Source: an uncultured Eubacterium sp.
GTDB lineage: Bacteria > Bacillota > Clostridia > Lachnospirales > Lachnospiraceae
Assembly (NCBI RefSeq): GCF_934295145.1
Contig: NZ_CAKRAS010000043.1
Span: forward strand, 1 to 26,103
Direction of reading: 5' to 3'
DNA length: 26,103 bases
Part shown: positions 1 to 6,533 of the stretch, in pieces
How the letters are laid out: each line of letters opens with the position of its first letter
How positions within the stretch are numbered: position 1 is the stretch's first letter
The notes under the pieces: generated by a model
The model's database searches: none
The model's input: the letters and a program-made list of their open reading frames with translations, nothing else
What the model was told of the DNA's origin: nothing
Made by a program: the position numbers and the translations under genes

Positions 1-162
1 TATGCACAGTTGATCGGTTGTTCCTTGGATTCACTCGTTGGCGAACTCGATCCAGAATATTCAGAAACTGCTCTCGACCGTAAACTGTATCAGAGCATCG
101 TTAAATTAGATACAGATACAAAAGAAAAACTGTTAAAAACAATTGAGATATGGACCAAATAA
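1..162 (+). CDS. C-terminal end of a probable XRE-family DNA-binding regulator (partial)
   Basis: The frame is open from the left edge to a TAA at 160-162 and encodes 53 residues. It begins with a stretch (YAQLIGCSLDSLVGELD) that resembles the last helix of a Cro/C1-type helix-turn-helix domain, where 'A..LG.SLD.L..' is typical. A charged helical tail (LDTDTKEKLLKTIEIWTK) follows. The start and DNA-recognition helix lie outside the window, so the assignment rests on a short segment. A hairpin terminator begins 28 nt after the stop, which supports a true gene end. It could instead be another small helical protein. Confidence 0.5.
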   Translation, partial: YAQLIGCSLDSLVGELDPEYSETALDRKLYQSIVKLDTDTKEKLLKTIEIWTK

Positions 163-190
163 AAGTTTGTATATACCAAAAAATTCCAAA

Positions 191-230
191 GGAGCAGGAA
201 ATTTTCATTCCTGCCCCTTATTATTTTATC
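191..230. terminator. Bidirectional hairpin terminator
   Basis: Arms at 191-200 and 208-217 pair over 10 bp with one A-C mismatch around a 7-nt loop. A T-rich tail follows on the plus strand (TTATTATTTTAT), and an A-rich flank on the left gives a T-rich tail on the minus strand. It separates the convergent regulator tail (+) from the spoIIID remnant (-). Confidence 0.7.
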
Positions 231-246
231 TTCCATATGAATCGTT

Positions 247-378
247 CTATATCGTTACTACCGCATGTACCGTCGACTTACTAATTCCATACTTTTTAGC
301 AGCCTGACGCACCGTTGCATTGTTGTCTATGATATATCGCGCAATTTCCATTGCCCGTTCCTCGATATAACCTTTCAC
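247..378 (-). pseudogene. spoIIID: Truncated spoIIID (stage III sporulation protein D) remnant
   Basis: Reading down from a GTG at 378-376, 43 codons precede a TAG at 249-247. The product begins VKGYIEERAMEIARYI and continues with IIDNNATVRQAAKKYGISKS-TVH. This is the N-terminal half of SpoIIID, the mother-cell DNA-binding regulator of sporulation, covering its helix-turn-helix. SpoIIID is normally about 80-95 residues; similarity stops right after 'KSTVH', where family members continue KDVT.RL. The basic C-terminal helix that also contacts DNA is absent. No other frame downstream restores it before the terminator at 191-230. A GGGGA Shine-Dalgarno-like site lies 5-9 nt upstream, inside the right arm of a perfect hairpin. 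It is most likely a decayed gene; a shortened functional HTH peptide cannot be excluded. The N-terminal identity is strong although the piece is short. Confidence 0.75.
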
Positions 379-383
379 TCAAA

Positions 384-421
384 TCCCCGCATAGTTTGCT
401 TTTTTACAATCTATGCGGGGA
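384..421. repeat. Perfect 11-bp inverted repeat upstream of the spoIIID remnant
   Basis: TCCCCGCATAG at 384-394 is exactly repeated in inverse at 411-421, with a 16-nt A/T-rich loop. Read on the minus strand, the second arm contains the GGGGA ribosome-site candidate of the spoIIID remnant. A transcript starting upstream, for example in the methyltransferase gene, would hide that site. Neither side has a run of T, so it is not a classic terminator. Confidence 0.6.
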
Positions 422-449
422 GATTTTGATGTATGTCTGCTGTTACATT

Positions 450-1049
450 CTACAATTCAAAAATCGCAATTCTTTCTCTCGGATCATTCCCCGGAAACAA
501 ATCTTTGCAGTCAATTTCATCCACAAACATCAGCTCATCCACCGTCATCATATAGGAAATATATTCATCCGTCGGATAGTAAAAAAGCAACTGTATTTTA
601 CGCGGTTTTGCATAATAGGAATCTAGAATGCGTCCCATGACTCTCTTCAAAAGTTCCAGCGAGAATGGATTAAAAAAATAGCATCTGTCAACCGTTTCCG
701 GCACTTCAAAAGTTTCCGCATTCGCCTGTACAAAGTCCACACGACCGGAAGCCACTGAATCGGCTTTATTATCCATAGCACGTTCAAAAATCCGTTCATC
801 GTATTCCACACCTATCGAATGACATCTGGTCTGATACGCCAGAAAGAAATCCACCCGGCCTTTTCCACAGCCATAATCGATTACTGTATTTTCCTTACGG
901 ATGTAACCGGAATTTGCCAGACGTTCTAACACACTATACGGTGTCGGTTCATAAGGAAATCTATGCTGATTGGAGTGCGAATCATCCCGCCCCATTGTCC
1001 GAATATGTAAAAGTTTATCCCATCTTGTTTCGTTTTTATCTTCTCTCAT
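450..1049 (-). CDS. Class I SAM-dependent methyltransferase
   Basis: This 199-residue protein has the glycine-rich SAM-binding loop of class I methyltransferases (VIDYGCGKGR, about residues 56-65). An acidic residue follows at the end of strand 2 (GVEYDE), and a post-II acidic/Asn patch comes later (FVQANAETF). A segment CYFFNPFS sits where the catalytic-loop motif IV usually lies. The substrate cannot be told from sequence; the compact size suggests a small-molecule or simple protein target. The ATG at 1049 is preceded by AAGGTGG with 9 nt spacing, which supports the start. It ends 29 nt before the perfect inverted repeat at 384-421 and is co-directional with the spoIIID remnant. Confidence 0.8.
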   Translation of the reverse strand: MREDKNETRWDKLLHIRTMGRDDSHSNQHRFPYEPTPYSVLERLANSGYIRKENTVIDYGCGKGRVDFFLAYQTRCHSIGVEYDERIFERAMDNKADSVASGRVDFVQANAETFEVPETVDRCYFFNPFSLELLKRVMGRILDSYYAKPRKIQLLFYYPTDEYISYMMTVDELMFVDEIDCKDLFPGNDPRERIAIFEL

Positions 1050-1359
1050 GAGTTTGTTCCACCTTTTTGCTTTGTCGCCTTATTTTACTCCTTTTTACAT
1101 TTCTGCACATATACTTTTTTATCCGTTTCTTTCCACCTATTTTATATTGTTCGTAACTAATCCAGATCACGCAGGACGGTAAAATTACTGATGGTGAGAT
1201 AAAACCAAAATCTCCCAGTAGCAAAGATTTTACCCACTGCTCCGAGAGACTTTGTATTTTTCGAATGAGCTTCGCTCAATTATTCTGTTCCAAATTTTTC
1301 AAAATTCTTTTTCTGCGAAATAGTACTCAACTATCTTTTACTTTACCAGATCGTAACAC
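1050..1359. other. 310-nt intergenic stretch without a recognised gene
   Basis: It lies between the methyltransferase start and the antiporter stop. It holds a small TGAGC-TTC-GCTCA hairpin near 1265-1277 and T-rich runs, but no convincing terminator, riboswitch or RNA gene. On the plus strand, about 1165-1260 reads as a short, stop-free, coding-like segment (for example QDGKITDGEIKPKS) that I cannot assign and that has no start. Confidence 0.5.
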
Positions 1360-3012
1360 TTAGATATCTTCTCTGCCATATTTTTTCCGCAGTACAAGTA
1401 ACAGCAAAAGTTCAAGCACGATACAGATTGGCAGTGCGATCCATGCTGCGCCTAACATCCCAATTGCATTAAATATACCCATCAGCGCATATCCAACGCA
1501 ACAGATTGCTGCAACTGTCATTGCATATGGAATCTGTGTAGTTACATGGTTGACATGATGACAATGTCCGCCTGCAGATGCCATGATCGTTGTATCAGAA
1601 ATCGGAGAACAATGGTCACCACATACAGCACCTGCCAGACATGCGGAAATGGAAATAACCATCATTGTTCCGGATGGAAATACACCGATTACGATTGGAA
1701 TCAGAATTCCAAATGTTCCCCAGGAAGTTCCTGTTGCAAAAGCCAGACCTGTTGCCACGGCAAAAATAATCACCGGCAGGAATCCCTGCAATGAATTTGC
1801 GGATCCTGCTACCAGATCTGCCACAAATACATTTGCTCCAAGAAGATTCGTCATTCCAGAAAGTGTCCATGCAAAGGACAGAATCAGAATCGGAGCGATC
1901 ATAGCTTTAAATCCTTCCGGAATACATTCTGCAAATTCCTGGAAAGAAATGACATTTCGAAGCATGTAATATACAAAAGTAAAAATAAGTGCTATAAATC
2001 CACCGATTACCAGTCCGACGGATGCATCGGATCCTGAAAATGCACTGATAAAGCTTTCTCCCTCAAAAAATCCACCGGTATATACCATTCCGACTATGCA
2101 GGCCGCAATCAGCACAACAACTGGGAGAATCAAATCCAAAACAATTCCTTTACTGCTCTCCTGCCCTTCATCACTTTCATCATACGGGCGCTCCGGTGTG
2201 GTAAACAGATCACCTTTGATTGCATTTAATTCATGCGTACGCATTGGACCATAATCCACCCGGAACACGGTCAGACCAATAATCATAACCAAAGTAAGGA
2301 TTGCATATAAATTGTACGGGATTGTCTGTAAAAATACTGCAAAGCCATTAATTCCAGAATCTTCTGGAACTGAAGATGTAACTGCTGCCGCCCAAGAACT
2401 GATTGGTGCGATAATACATACCGGTGCTGCTGTGGCATCAATGATATAAGACAATTTTGCTCTGGAAACTTTATGGGTATCCGTTACCGGACGCATAACA
2501 CTTCCTACTGTCAGACAGTTAAAATAGTCATCCACAAAGATCAAAATGCCAAGAACCATAGTAGCAAGCTGTGCACCGATTCTTGTTTTGATTCTCTTTG
2601 ACGCCCACTTACCAAATGCTGCTGATCCACCTGCTTTATTCATTAACGCAACCAGAATACCCAGCATAACAAGAAACATCAGAATACCAATATTCCAGCC
2701 ATTGGCCAGCTTATATACCATACCTCCATCTTCATTGAAAAACATGGTATTCATCATCAGCTCCAGATTCCCGTTACTATACAGTAATGCACCTACGACA
2801 ATACCTGTAAACAGAGATGAGTACACTTCTTTCGTAATCAGAGCCAGCCCAATTGCTACCACCGGTGGCAACAAAGCAAAGACCGTTGCATACGCCCCGC
2901 ATGTATAATTCTCCGGGTCTGCTATTTTTCCCGGTGTCACCACTGATACCCCGATCAGTACTGCTATGACCACCAACAGACAGATCATTACGACTTTTTT
3001 GCTTTTTCGCAT
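1360..3012 (-). CDS. NhaC-family Na+/H+ antiporter-like transporter
   Basis: This is a 550-residue polytopic membrane protein with about 11-13 hydrophobic segments. It starts with an N-terminal signal anchor (residues about 7-27) and has a charged loop near residues 255-290. Family features of NhaC-type carriers are visible: FVDDYFNCLTVGSVMRPVTD around residues 160-180, ATAAPVCIIAPISSWAA, ATGTSWGTFGI, and GDHCSPISDTT near residue 468. Members exchange Na+ for H+; some relatives carry amino acids or organic acids instead, so the substrate is open. AAGGAAGG lies about 10 nt before the ATG. It follows the phosphopantetheinyl transferase in the same direction with a 138-nt gap, so co-transcription is possible but not shown. 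Confidence 0.88.
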   Translation of the reverse strand: MRKSKKVVMICLLVVIAVLIGVSVVTPGKIADPENYTCGAYATVFALLPPVVAIGLALITKEVYSSLFTGIVVGALLYSNGNLELMMNTMFFNEDGGMVYKLANGWNIGILMFLVMLGILVALMNKAGGSAAFGKWASKRIKTRIGAQLATMVLGILIFVDDYFNCLTVGSVMRPVTDTHKVSRAKLSYIIDATAAPVCIIAPISSWAAAVTSSVPEDSGINGFAVFLQTIPYNLYAILTLVMIIGLTVFRVDYGPMRTHELNAIKGDLFTTPERPYDESDEGQESSKGIVLDLILPVVVLIAACIVGMVYTGGFFEGESFISAFSGSDASVGLVIGGFIALIFTFVYYMLRNVISFQEFAECIPEGFKAMIAPILILSFAWTLSGMTNLLGANVFVADLVAGSANSLQGFLPVIIFAVATGLAFATGTSWGTFGILIPIVIGVFPSGTMMVISISACLAGAVCGDHCSPISDTTIMASAGGHCHHVNHVTTQIPYAMTVAAICCVGYALMGIFNAIGMLGAAWIALPICIVLELLLLLVLRKKYGREDI

Positions 3013-3044
3013 ACCTCACACCTTCCTTTCTGCTTCTCTGCTGC

Positions 3045-3158
3045 TTATTTTTTCTTGAGAATCATCAGAAAAAACTTTGGCTTTTCTGAATTTTCACCTT
3101 CGCAATGGTTGTAAAGCAGATATTCGCAATCCGCTTTCGCTACTTGCTCTTCAATCAA
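3045..3158 (-). CDS. Possible 37-residue ORF overlapping the end of the PPTase gene
   Basis: A TTG at 3158-3156 overlaps the last codons of the upstream transferase and is preceded by GGGAG 4-5 nt away. The ORF runs to TAA at 3045. The product has a polar, coding-like composition with two Cys (IEEQVAKADCEYLLYNHC) and a basic end (FLMILKKK). No family is recognised. It could be a translationally coupled small protein, the residue of a longer ancestral gene, or chance. Confidence 0.25.
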   Translation of the reverse strand: MIEEQVAKADCEYLLYNHCEGENSEKPKFFLMILKKK

Positions 3159-3708
3159 TAAGCTCCCGCAGAGAAAAATCTCTCCTATGTTTCGTTGTGA
3201 CCACCATATGGCAGTCTCGATGAAAAGCCACAAACTGCTGGCAAACATCTTCTACTCCACTCAAAACTCCTGCCGGATTTATGACAGAGAAATAATCCAT
3301 TCCCTGCACCAGTCCAACACCTGTATATTTCACATAGCTTTCTTTGTATGCCCATACTTTGCAAAAATGTGCGTATCCATTTTTTTCTAACCATGTTACT
3401 TCCAGCGGATGAAAGAAACGTCTGGCCAACCGATCAGCCCGGCATTTCTGCTCCTTCTGGATATCCAGTCCCACCGTTTCCCGGCTGATGGCACATGCCC
3501 ACCAGTCCCCACTGTGGGAAATGGAAAATTGTATGTCTTTTACATTTTGAAAATATGGTTTCTCCTTGTAGTCGACAGCCGCCAGTTCCAGCTGTTCCGG
3601 AAGCGGGAAAGCATTCTCCCGGGCATACTGGCGTACTGCTTTCTCCAAAAGTTCATGAGATTTTTCCTTTTTCTCATCCCATTTTCGATAATAAATTTCT
3701 ATATTCAT
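3151..3708 (-). CDS. 4'-phosphopantetheinyl transferase superfamily protein (Sfp-like)
   Basis: This 185-residue protein is predicted to transfer 4'-phosphopantetheine from CoA to a serine of a carrier protein. Visible motifs are FSISHS (residues 61-66), VGLDIQ (79-84) and WAYKESYVKYTG (119-130), in the order of Sfp/AcpT-type enzymes. The Mg-binding pair is usually D-x-E; here D82 is kept but the second position is Q84, while E123 of the WxxKES motif is present. No carrier protein, fatty acid or NRPS gene is in the window, so the partner is unknown. The start at 3708 has only a weak ribosome site (AATAAGCAG). It is shorter than Sfp (about 224 residues) but within the range of clostridial members. 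Confidence 0.85.
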   Translation of the reverse strand: MNIEIYYRKWDEKKEKSHELLEKAVRQYARENAFPLPEQLELAAVDYKEKPYFQNVKDIQFSISHSGDWWACAISRETVGLDIQKEQKCRADRLARRFFHPLEVTWLEKNGYAHFCKVWAYKESYVKYTGVGLVQGMDYFSVINPAGVLSGVEDVCQQFVAFHRDCHMVVTTKHRRDFSLRELID

Positions 3709-3819
3709 ATGCTGCTTATTTCATGTATAGCACAATAGTTTCAAATCTGACACTTATCAAATGAAAAAATTACATCAAGTATCCATTTGGCAACTCCGAT
3801 TTGTGTACACATTATATCA

Positions 3820-5004
3820 CTACTTCCTATATTTGTCATATAATTTTTTAAATGCAGGAACACTTCTTTTTGCAACATCTGCCGGTACACAGTAAGAGAC
3901 GCGAACCCAGCCCGGTCCGTAGAATGCGGTACCCGGTGCCATCAAGATTTTTTCCTCTTTCGCACGCTCACAGAATTTTGTATCGTCTTCTTCCAGAGCC
4001 TTTACAAACAAGTAAAACGCTCCGTCCGGATGAATACAGGTATAACCGATCTCTGTCAGTGCGTTGTACAGAATGTCTCTGGTCTCCTGATAAATGCTGA
4101 TATCAACAGACGCATCCACGCATTTCAGCAGCATTTTCTGCTGAAGAGATGGTGCATTAACATAACCAAGATAACGCATAGAAGCTGTCATACCTGCGAT
4201 CAGATCCTCATAATCCTGAACACATGGCTCCATAGCGATATATCCGATACGCTCGCCCGGGATGGAAAGTGCCTTGCTGTAAGAATATACTACAATCGTA
4301 TTTTCATAGTAATCAGTCAGATATGGTACTTCAATATCATAAGCAAGCTTGCGGTATGGCTCATCGGAAACCAGATAGATTGGATGACCATACTCTTCCT
4401 GTTTTTTCTTCAAAATATCAGTAACCATACGGATAGACTCTTCTGTATATACCGCACCTGTCGGATTGTTCGGCGTATTGATCAGAACGAATCTGGTCTT
4501 TGGTGAGAGTGCTGCCTCAAAGGTCTCCGGATCCGGCTGTAATGTCTCCATGTTGCAGAGTGCAGGAACTAATTTGCCGTACATTGTTTCCACGTAGCTC
4601 TTGTACTCCCAGAAATAAGGTGCAAATGTTACGACCTCATCGCCGTCATCCAGCAATGTATTTGCAATTACTACGATAGCTGCTGCCGCACCACTTGTCA
4701 TAATAATGCCCTGCTCTGTGTACTTGCAGTCATATTTCCCGTTTAGATAATTTGCAATGTGATTACGGACCTCCGGATGTCCCACGTTTGCCGGATAGCC
4801 GTGCAGTGCCAGCGGTTTCTCTGTGTCGATAATCTCTTTTAATGCCTCGTTTACTGCTACAGGCGGTTCCACACTCGGATTTCCGATAGTAAAGTTAAAA
4901 ATATTTTCTGCACCGTAAATTGTAGCAAGTTTCTTGCCTTCCTCAAAAATATCACGGATACAAATGGATGAATCCAGTGACTCTCTTAAACGTTTTGAAA
5001 TCAT
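3820..5004 (-). CDS. PLP-dependent class I/II aminotransferase (aspartate aminotransferase-like)
   Basis: This 394-residue cytosolic protein has the fold-type I aminotransferase landmarks: substrate/PLP loop FTIGNPS (38-44), SGAAAA phosphate-binding turn (104-109), NNPTG (179-183), SDEPYRK (213-219) and the PLP-lysine motif SYSKALSIPGERIGY with K244. It should exchange an amino group between an amino acid and a 2-oxo acid. Annotated relatives are usually called 'pyridoxal phosphate-dependent aminotransferase', with aspartate or aromatic amino acid specificity unresolved. GGAGG lies 9 nt before the ATG. It is transcribed divergently from a GntR/FCD regulator, and the shared 312-nt region carries a palindrome, so the regulator may control it. 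No C-terminal truncation is apparent. Confidence 0.88.
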   Translation of the reverse strand: MISKRLRESLDSSICIRDIFEEGKKLATIYGAENIFNFTIGNPSVEPPVAVNEALKEIIDTEKPLALHGYPANVGHPEVRNHIANYLNGKYDCKYTEQGIIMTSGAAAAIVVIANTLLDDGDEVVTFAPYFWEYKSYVETMYGKLVPALCNMETLQPDPETFEAALSPKTRFVLINTPNNPTGAVYTEESIRMVTDILKKKQEEYGHPIYLVSDEPYRKLAYDIEVPYLTDYYENTIVVYSYSKALSIPGERIGYIAMEPCVQDYEDLIAGMTASMRYLGYVNAPSLQQKMLLKCVDASVDISIYQETRDILYNALTEIGYTCIHPDGAFYLFVKALEEDDTKFCERAKEEKILMAPGTAFYGPGWVRVSYCVPADVAKRSVPAFKKLYDKYRK

Positions 5005-5105
5005 GATCTATGTCCTCCAAATCCCCTGTTCTTTTTCACATCAACGCTTTAAATCGTTATATTTTTTCATATCTTATCACATTTTTCGCAAAAATAAAAG
5101 GTTTC

Positions 5106-5134
5106 TTTACATCTAAGTACATTTTTGCTATACT
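5106..5134 (+). promoter_or_regulatory. Sigma-A-type promoter of the gntR-yqeY unit
   Basis: TTTACA at 5106-5111 and TATACT at 5129-5134 are separated by exactly 17 nt, close to the consensus. Transcription would start near 5141 and leave a leader of about 175 nt before the regulator start. Confidence 0.65.
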
Positions 5135-5146
5135 TTTTATAACATG

Positions 5147-5168
5147 CAGGTATTCCATGGCATACCTG
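5147..5168. promoter_or_regulatory. 22-bp palindrome at the transcription start, candidate operator
   Basis: CAGGTAT (5147-5153) and ATACCTG (5162-5168) form a perfect 7-bp inverted repeat with an 8-bp centre. It begins 12 bp downstream of the -10 element, a position suited to repression. GntR-type dimers bind such palindromes, and the next gene encodes one, so autoregulation is the simplest reading. Confidence 0.45.
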
Positions 5169-5188
5169 TGTTTCACTCAAAAAAACCA

Positions 5189-5227
5189 CAGATGCAGCAT
5201 TTTTTTGACCTGTATCTGCCCGTTTTT
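5189..5227 (+). terminator. Leader hairpin with trailing T-run, possible attenuator
   Basis: CAGATGCAG (5189-5197) pairs with CTGTATCTG (5210-5218) over 9 bp with one G-U pair. It is followed by CCCG and TTTTT. The right arm overlaps the first copy of the duplicated leader, whose CCTGT/ACAGG can form an alternative 5-bp stem. The call is tentative. Confidence 0.3.
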
Positions 5228-5244
5228 AACAGGCGAAATGCAAA
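5212..5244 (+). repeat. Leader repeat, copy 1 (ribosome-site duplication)
   Basis: 33 bp matching 5285-5317 at 30 positions, offset by 73 bp. This copy contains AGGCG in place of AGGAG and an ATG at 5238. It lacks the second ATG that serves as the regulator start in copy 2. Confidence 0.8.
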
Positions 5245-5345
5245 CATCAGATTATGGAACCATGATACCTATTTTTAGCAATCCGTATCAGTCCGTTTTT
5301 AACAGGAGAAATGCAAATGGCAAATCAGGAAAACAGCAAATATGA
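5238..5345 (+). CDS. Possible 35-residue leader ORF overlapping the gntR start
   Basis: It starts at the ATG of leader copy 1 and ends 29 nt inside the regulator gene in another frame (begins MQTSDYGTMIPIFSNPY). Its Shine-Dalgarno (AGGCG, 3 nt away) is poor. It probably arose as a by-product of the duplication; if translated, it would run ribosomes across the real start. Confidence 0.2.
   Translation: MQTSDYGTMIPIFSNPYQSVFNRRNANGKSGKQQI
5285..5317 (+). repeat. Leader repeat, copy 2, containing the gntR ribosome binding site
   Basis: The second copy of the 33-bp unit. Its AGGAG at 5304-5308 lies 8 nt from the ATG at 5317 but only 2 nt from the in-frame ATG at 5311. The site therefore argues for 5317 as the start of the regulator. 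Confidence 0.8.
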
Positions 5346-6009
5346 TTCACTCAATCAGCCTGCGGAAAACAAACAGCAGCTTGCATATCAGCAGATCAAA
5401 GAAGATATTTTAAATAATACTTATCCGGAAGGAACCGTTATGGTAGAGCGTAAATTGTGTGACATCTACCATGTCAGCCGTTCTCCAATCCGGAATGCGC
5501 TTCAGCAGTTGACCCACGAAGGTTTGCTCTCTTTTGTTCCGGGCAAGGGAACTGTCGTTGCTTCCTTTACCACCGAAGATATTCTGGAAGTATACGACCT
5601 GATTGAACTGCTACAGACCTATGCAGTCTCTGCATGTATCAATAAATCCAATGCCCTGACTGTAAATGCATTGGAAGTTGCACTGGAAAATATGAAGAAA
5701 TCTCTGGATAACGGTGATATTTATCACTGTACCCGCTGGGATCAGAAATTCCATGAACTTCTGGTCAGCTATTCCGGCAACAAACGACTGGAGACAATTT
5801 ATGAACAGCTGGACTGCCAGCAGATGCTGTTCATCTCCACCATTTTAGACGATATGGAGCGGGCGCAGAACTCCTACAAGGAACATTCGGCAATTCTGGA
5901 TGCCATCAAAGCAAAGGATTCCGAATCTGCCCACGACTGCATCCGCCAGCATTATTATCATATCAAACAATACTATATCAACAAACTGCTTAGCAGAATT
6001 CATATTTAA
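5317..6009 (+). CDS. GntR-family (FadR/FCD subfamily) transcriptional regulator
   Basis: This 230-residue regulator has an N-terminal winged helix (about residues 20-85). It shows YQQIKEDILNNTYPEG, then the recognition-helix motif VSRSPIRNALQQLTHEGLL and the wing VPGKGTVVA. An all-helical FCD effector domain follows. Likely metal or ligand residues are in WDQKFHELL, KEHSAILDAI and the terminal RQHYYHI. FCD members sense organic acids or sugar acids; the ligand here is unknown. The start at 5317 is chosen over 5311 because of ribosome-site spacing. It stands divergent to the aminotransferase gene and 17 nt upstream of a YqeY gene. The palindrome at 5147-5168 is its best candidate operator. Confidence 0.88.
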   Translation: MANQENSKYDSLNQPAENKQQLAYQQIKEDILNNTYPEGTVMVERKLCDIYHVSRSPIRNALQQLTHEGLLSFVPGKGTVVASFTTEDILEVYDLIELLQTYAVSACINKSNALTVNALEVALENMKKSLDNGDIYHCTRWDQKFHELLVSYSGNKRLETIYEQLDCQQMLFISTILDDMERAQNSYKEHSAILDAIKAKDSESAHDCIRQHYYHIKQYYINKLLSRIHI

Positions 6010-6026
6010 TTTCAGGAGGTGTCATT

Positions 6027-6464
6027 ATGGAAATACAGACATTACAAAAAGACATGATCGCAGCTATGAAAGCCAAAGACAAGGTGCGCAAGGATGCTAT
6101 CTCATCCCTGGTATCTGCAGTAAAAAAAGTAGCGATTGATGAAGGTTGCCGGGATGATATCAAACCGGAACTTGTTGACCGTGTCATCTTAAAAGAATTA
6201 AAGAGCGTAAAAGAGCAGGTGGACACTTGCCCGGCAGATCGTACGGATTTGAAAGAAGAATATCAGGCTCGTTACGATATCATCAACGAATATGCTCCAC
6301 AACTGTTATCCGCTGAGGAAGTAAAAACAATCCTGACAGAGCGCTTCGCTGATGTACTGGCTACCAAAAACAAAGGCCAGATCATGAAAGCGGTCATGGC
6401 TGAATTAAAAGGAAAAGCAGACGGAAAGGTAATCAATCAGGTGGTTGCTGAACTCTGTAAATAA
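6027..6464 (+). CDS. yqeY: GatB/YqeY domain-containing protein
   Basis: This 145-residue helical protein matches the free-standing YqeY family in length and pattern. It has the N-terminal LQKDMIAAMKAKDKVRKDAISSLVSAVK block, a central DRTDLKEEYQARYDIINEYAPQLLS segment, and the C-terminal helical tail (NKGQIMKAVMAELKGKADGKVINQVV). That tail resembles the tRNA-interacting tail domain of GatB in the Asp/Glu-tRNA amidotransferase. The function of the stand-alone form is not settled; a role in tRNA-related metabolism is inferred from the shared domain. AGGAGGTG lies 5 nt before the ATG. It sits 17 nt after the GntR gene, so the two are probably co-transcribed, and it ends at a strong hairpin terminator. 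Confidence 0.9.
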   Translation: MEIQTLQKDMIAAMKAKDKVRKDAISSLVSAVKKVAIDEGCRDDIKPELVDRVILKELKSVKEQVDTCPADRTDLKEEYQARYDIINEYAPQLLSAEEVKTILTERFADVLATKNKGQIMKAVMAELKGKADGKVINQVVAELCK

Positions 6465-6482
6465 AAATCCTATCAAATCAAA

Positions 6483-6520
6483 AAAATCCTCTGAGCACAA
6501 TGCCCAGAGGATTTTCATTA
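6483..6520. terminator. Bidirectional terminator between yqeY and the NlpC/P60 gene
   Basis: AAAATCCTCTG (6483-6493) and CAGAGGATTTT (6505-6515) form a perfect 11-bp stem with an 11-nt loop. T-rich tails are present in both directions, so it can end both convergent genes. Confidence 0.85.
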
Positions 6521-6533
6521 TCATTAAATTCAA

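Noticed and set aside
1036..1224. 62-codon minus-strand ORF upstream of the methyltransferase
   Set aside because: No ribosome site and no family resemblance. It overlaps the methyltransferase ribosome site region, so it is likely noise.
1260..1280. Small hairpin with GAGC/GCTC arms as terminator
   Set aside because: The stem is about 5 bp with no T-run, too weak to call.
4030..4506. 158-codon plus-strand frame opposite the aminotransferase
   Set aside because: It lies wholly within a well-supported gene on the other strand and has no family features.
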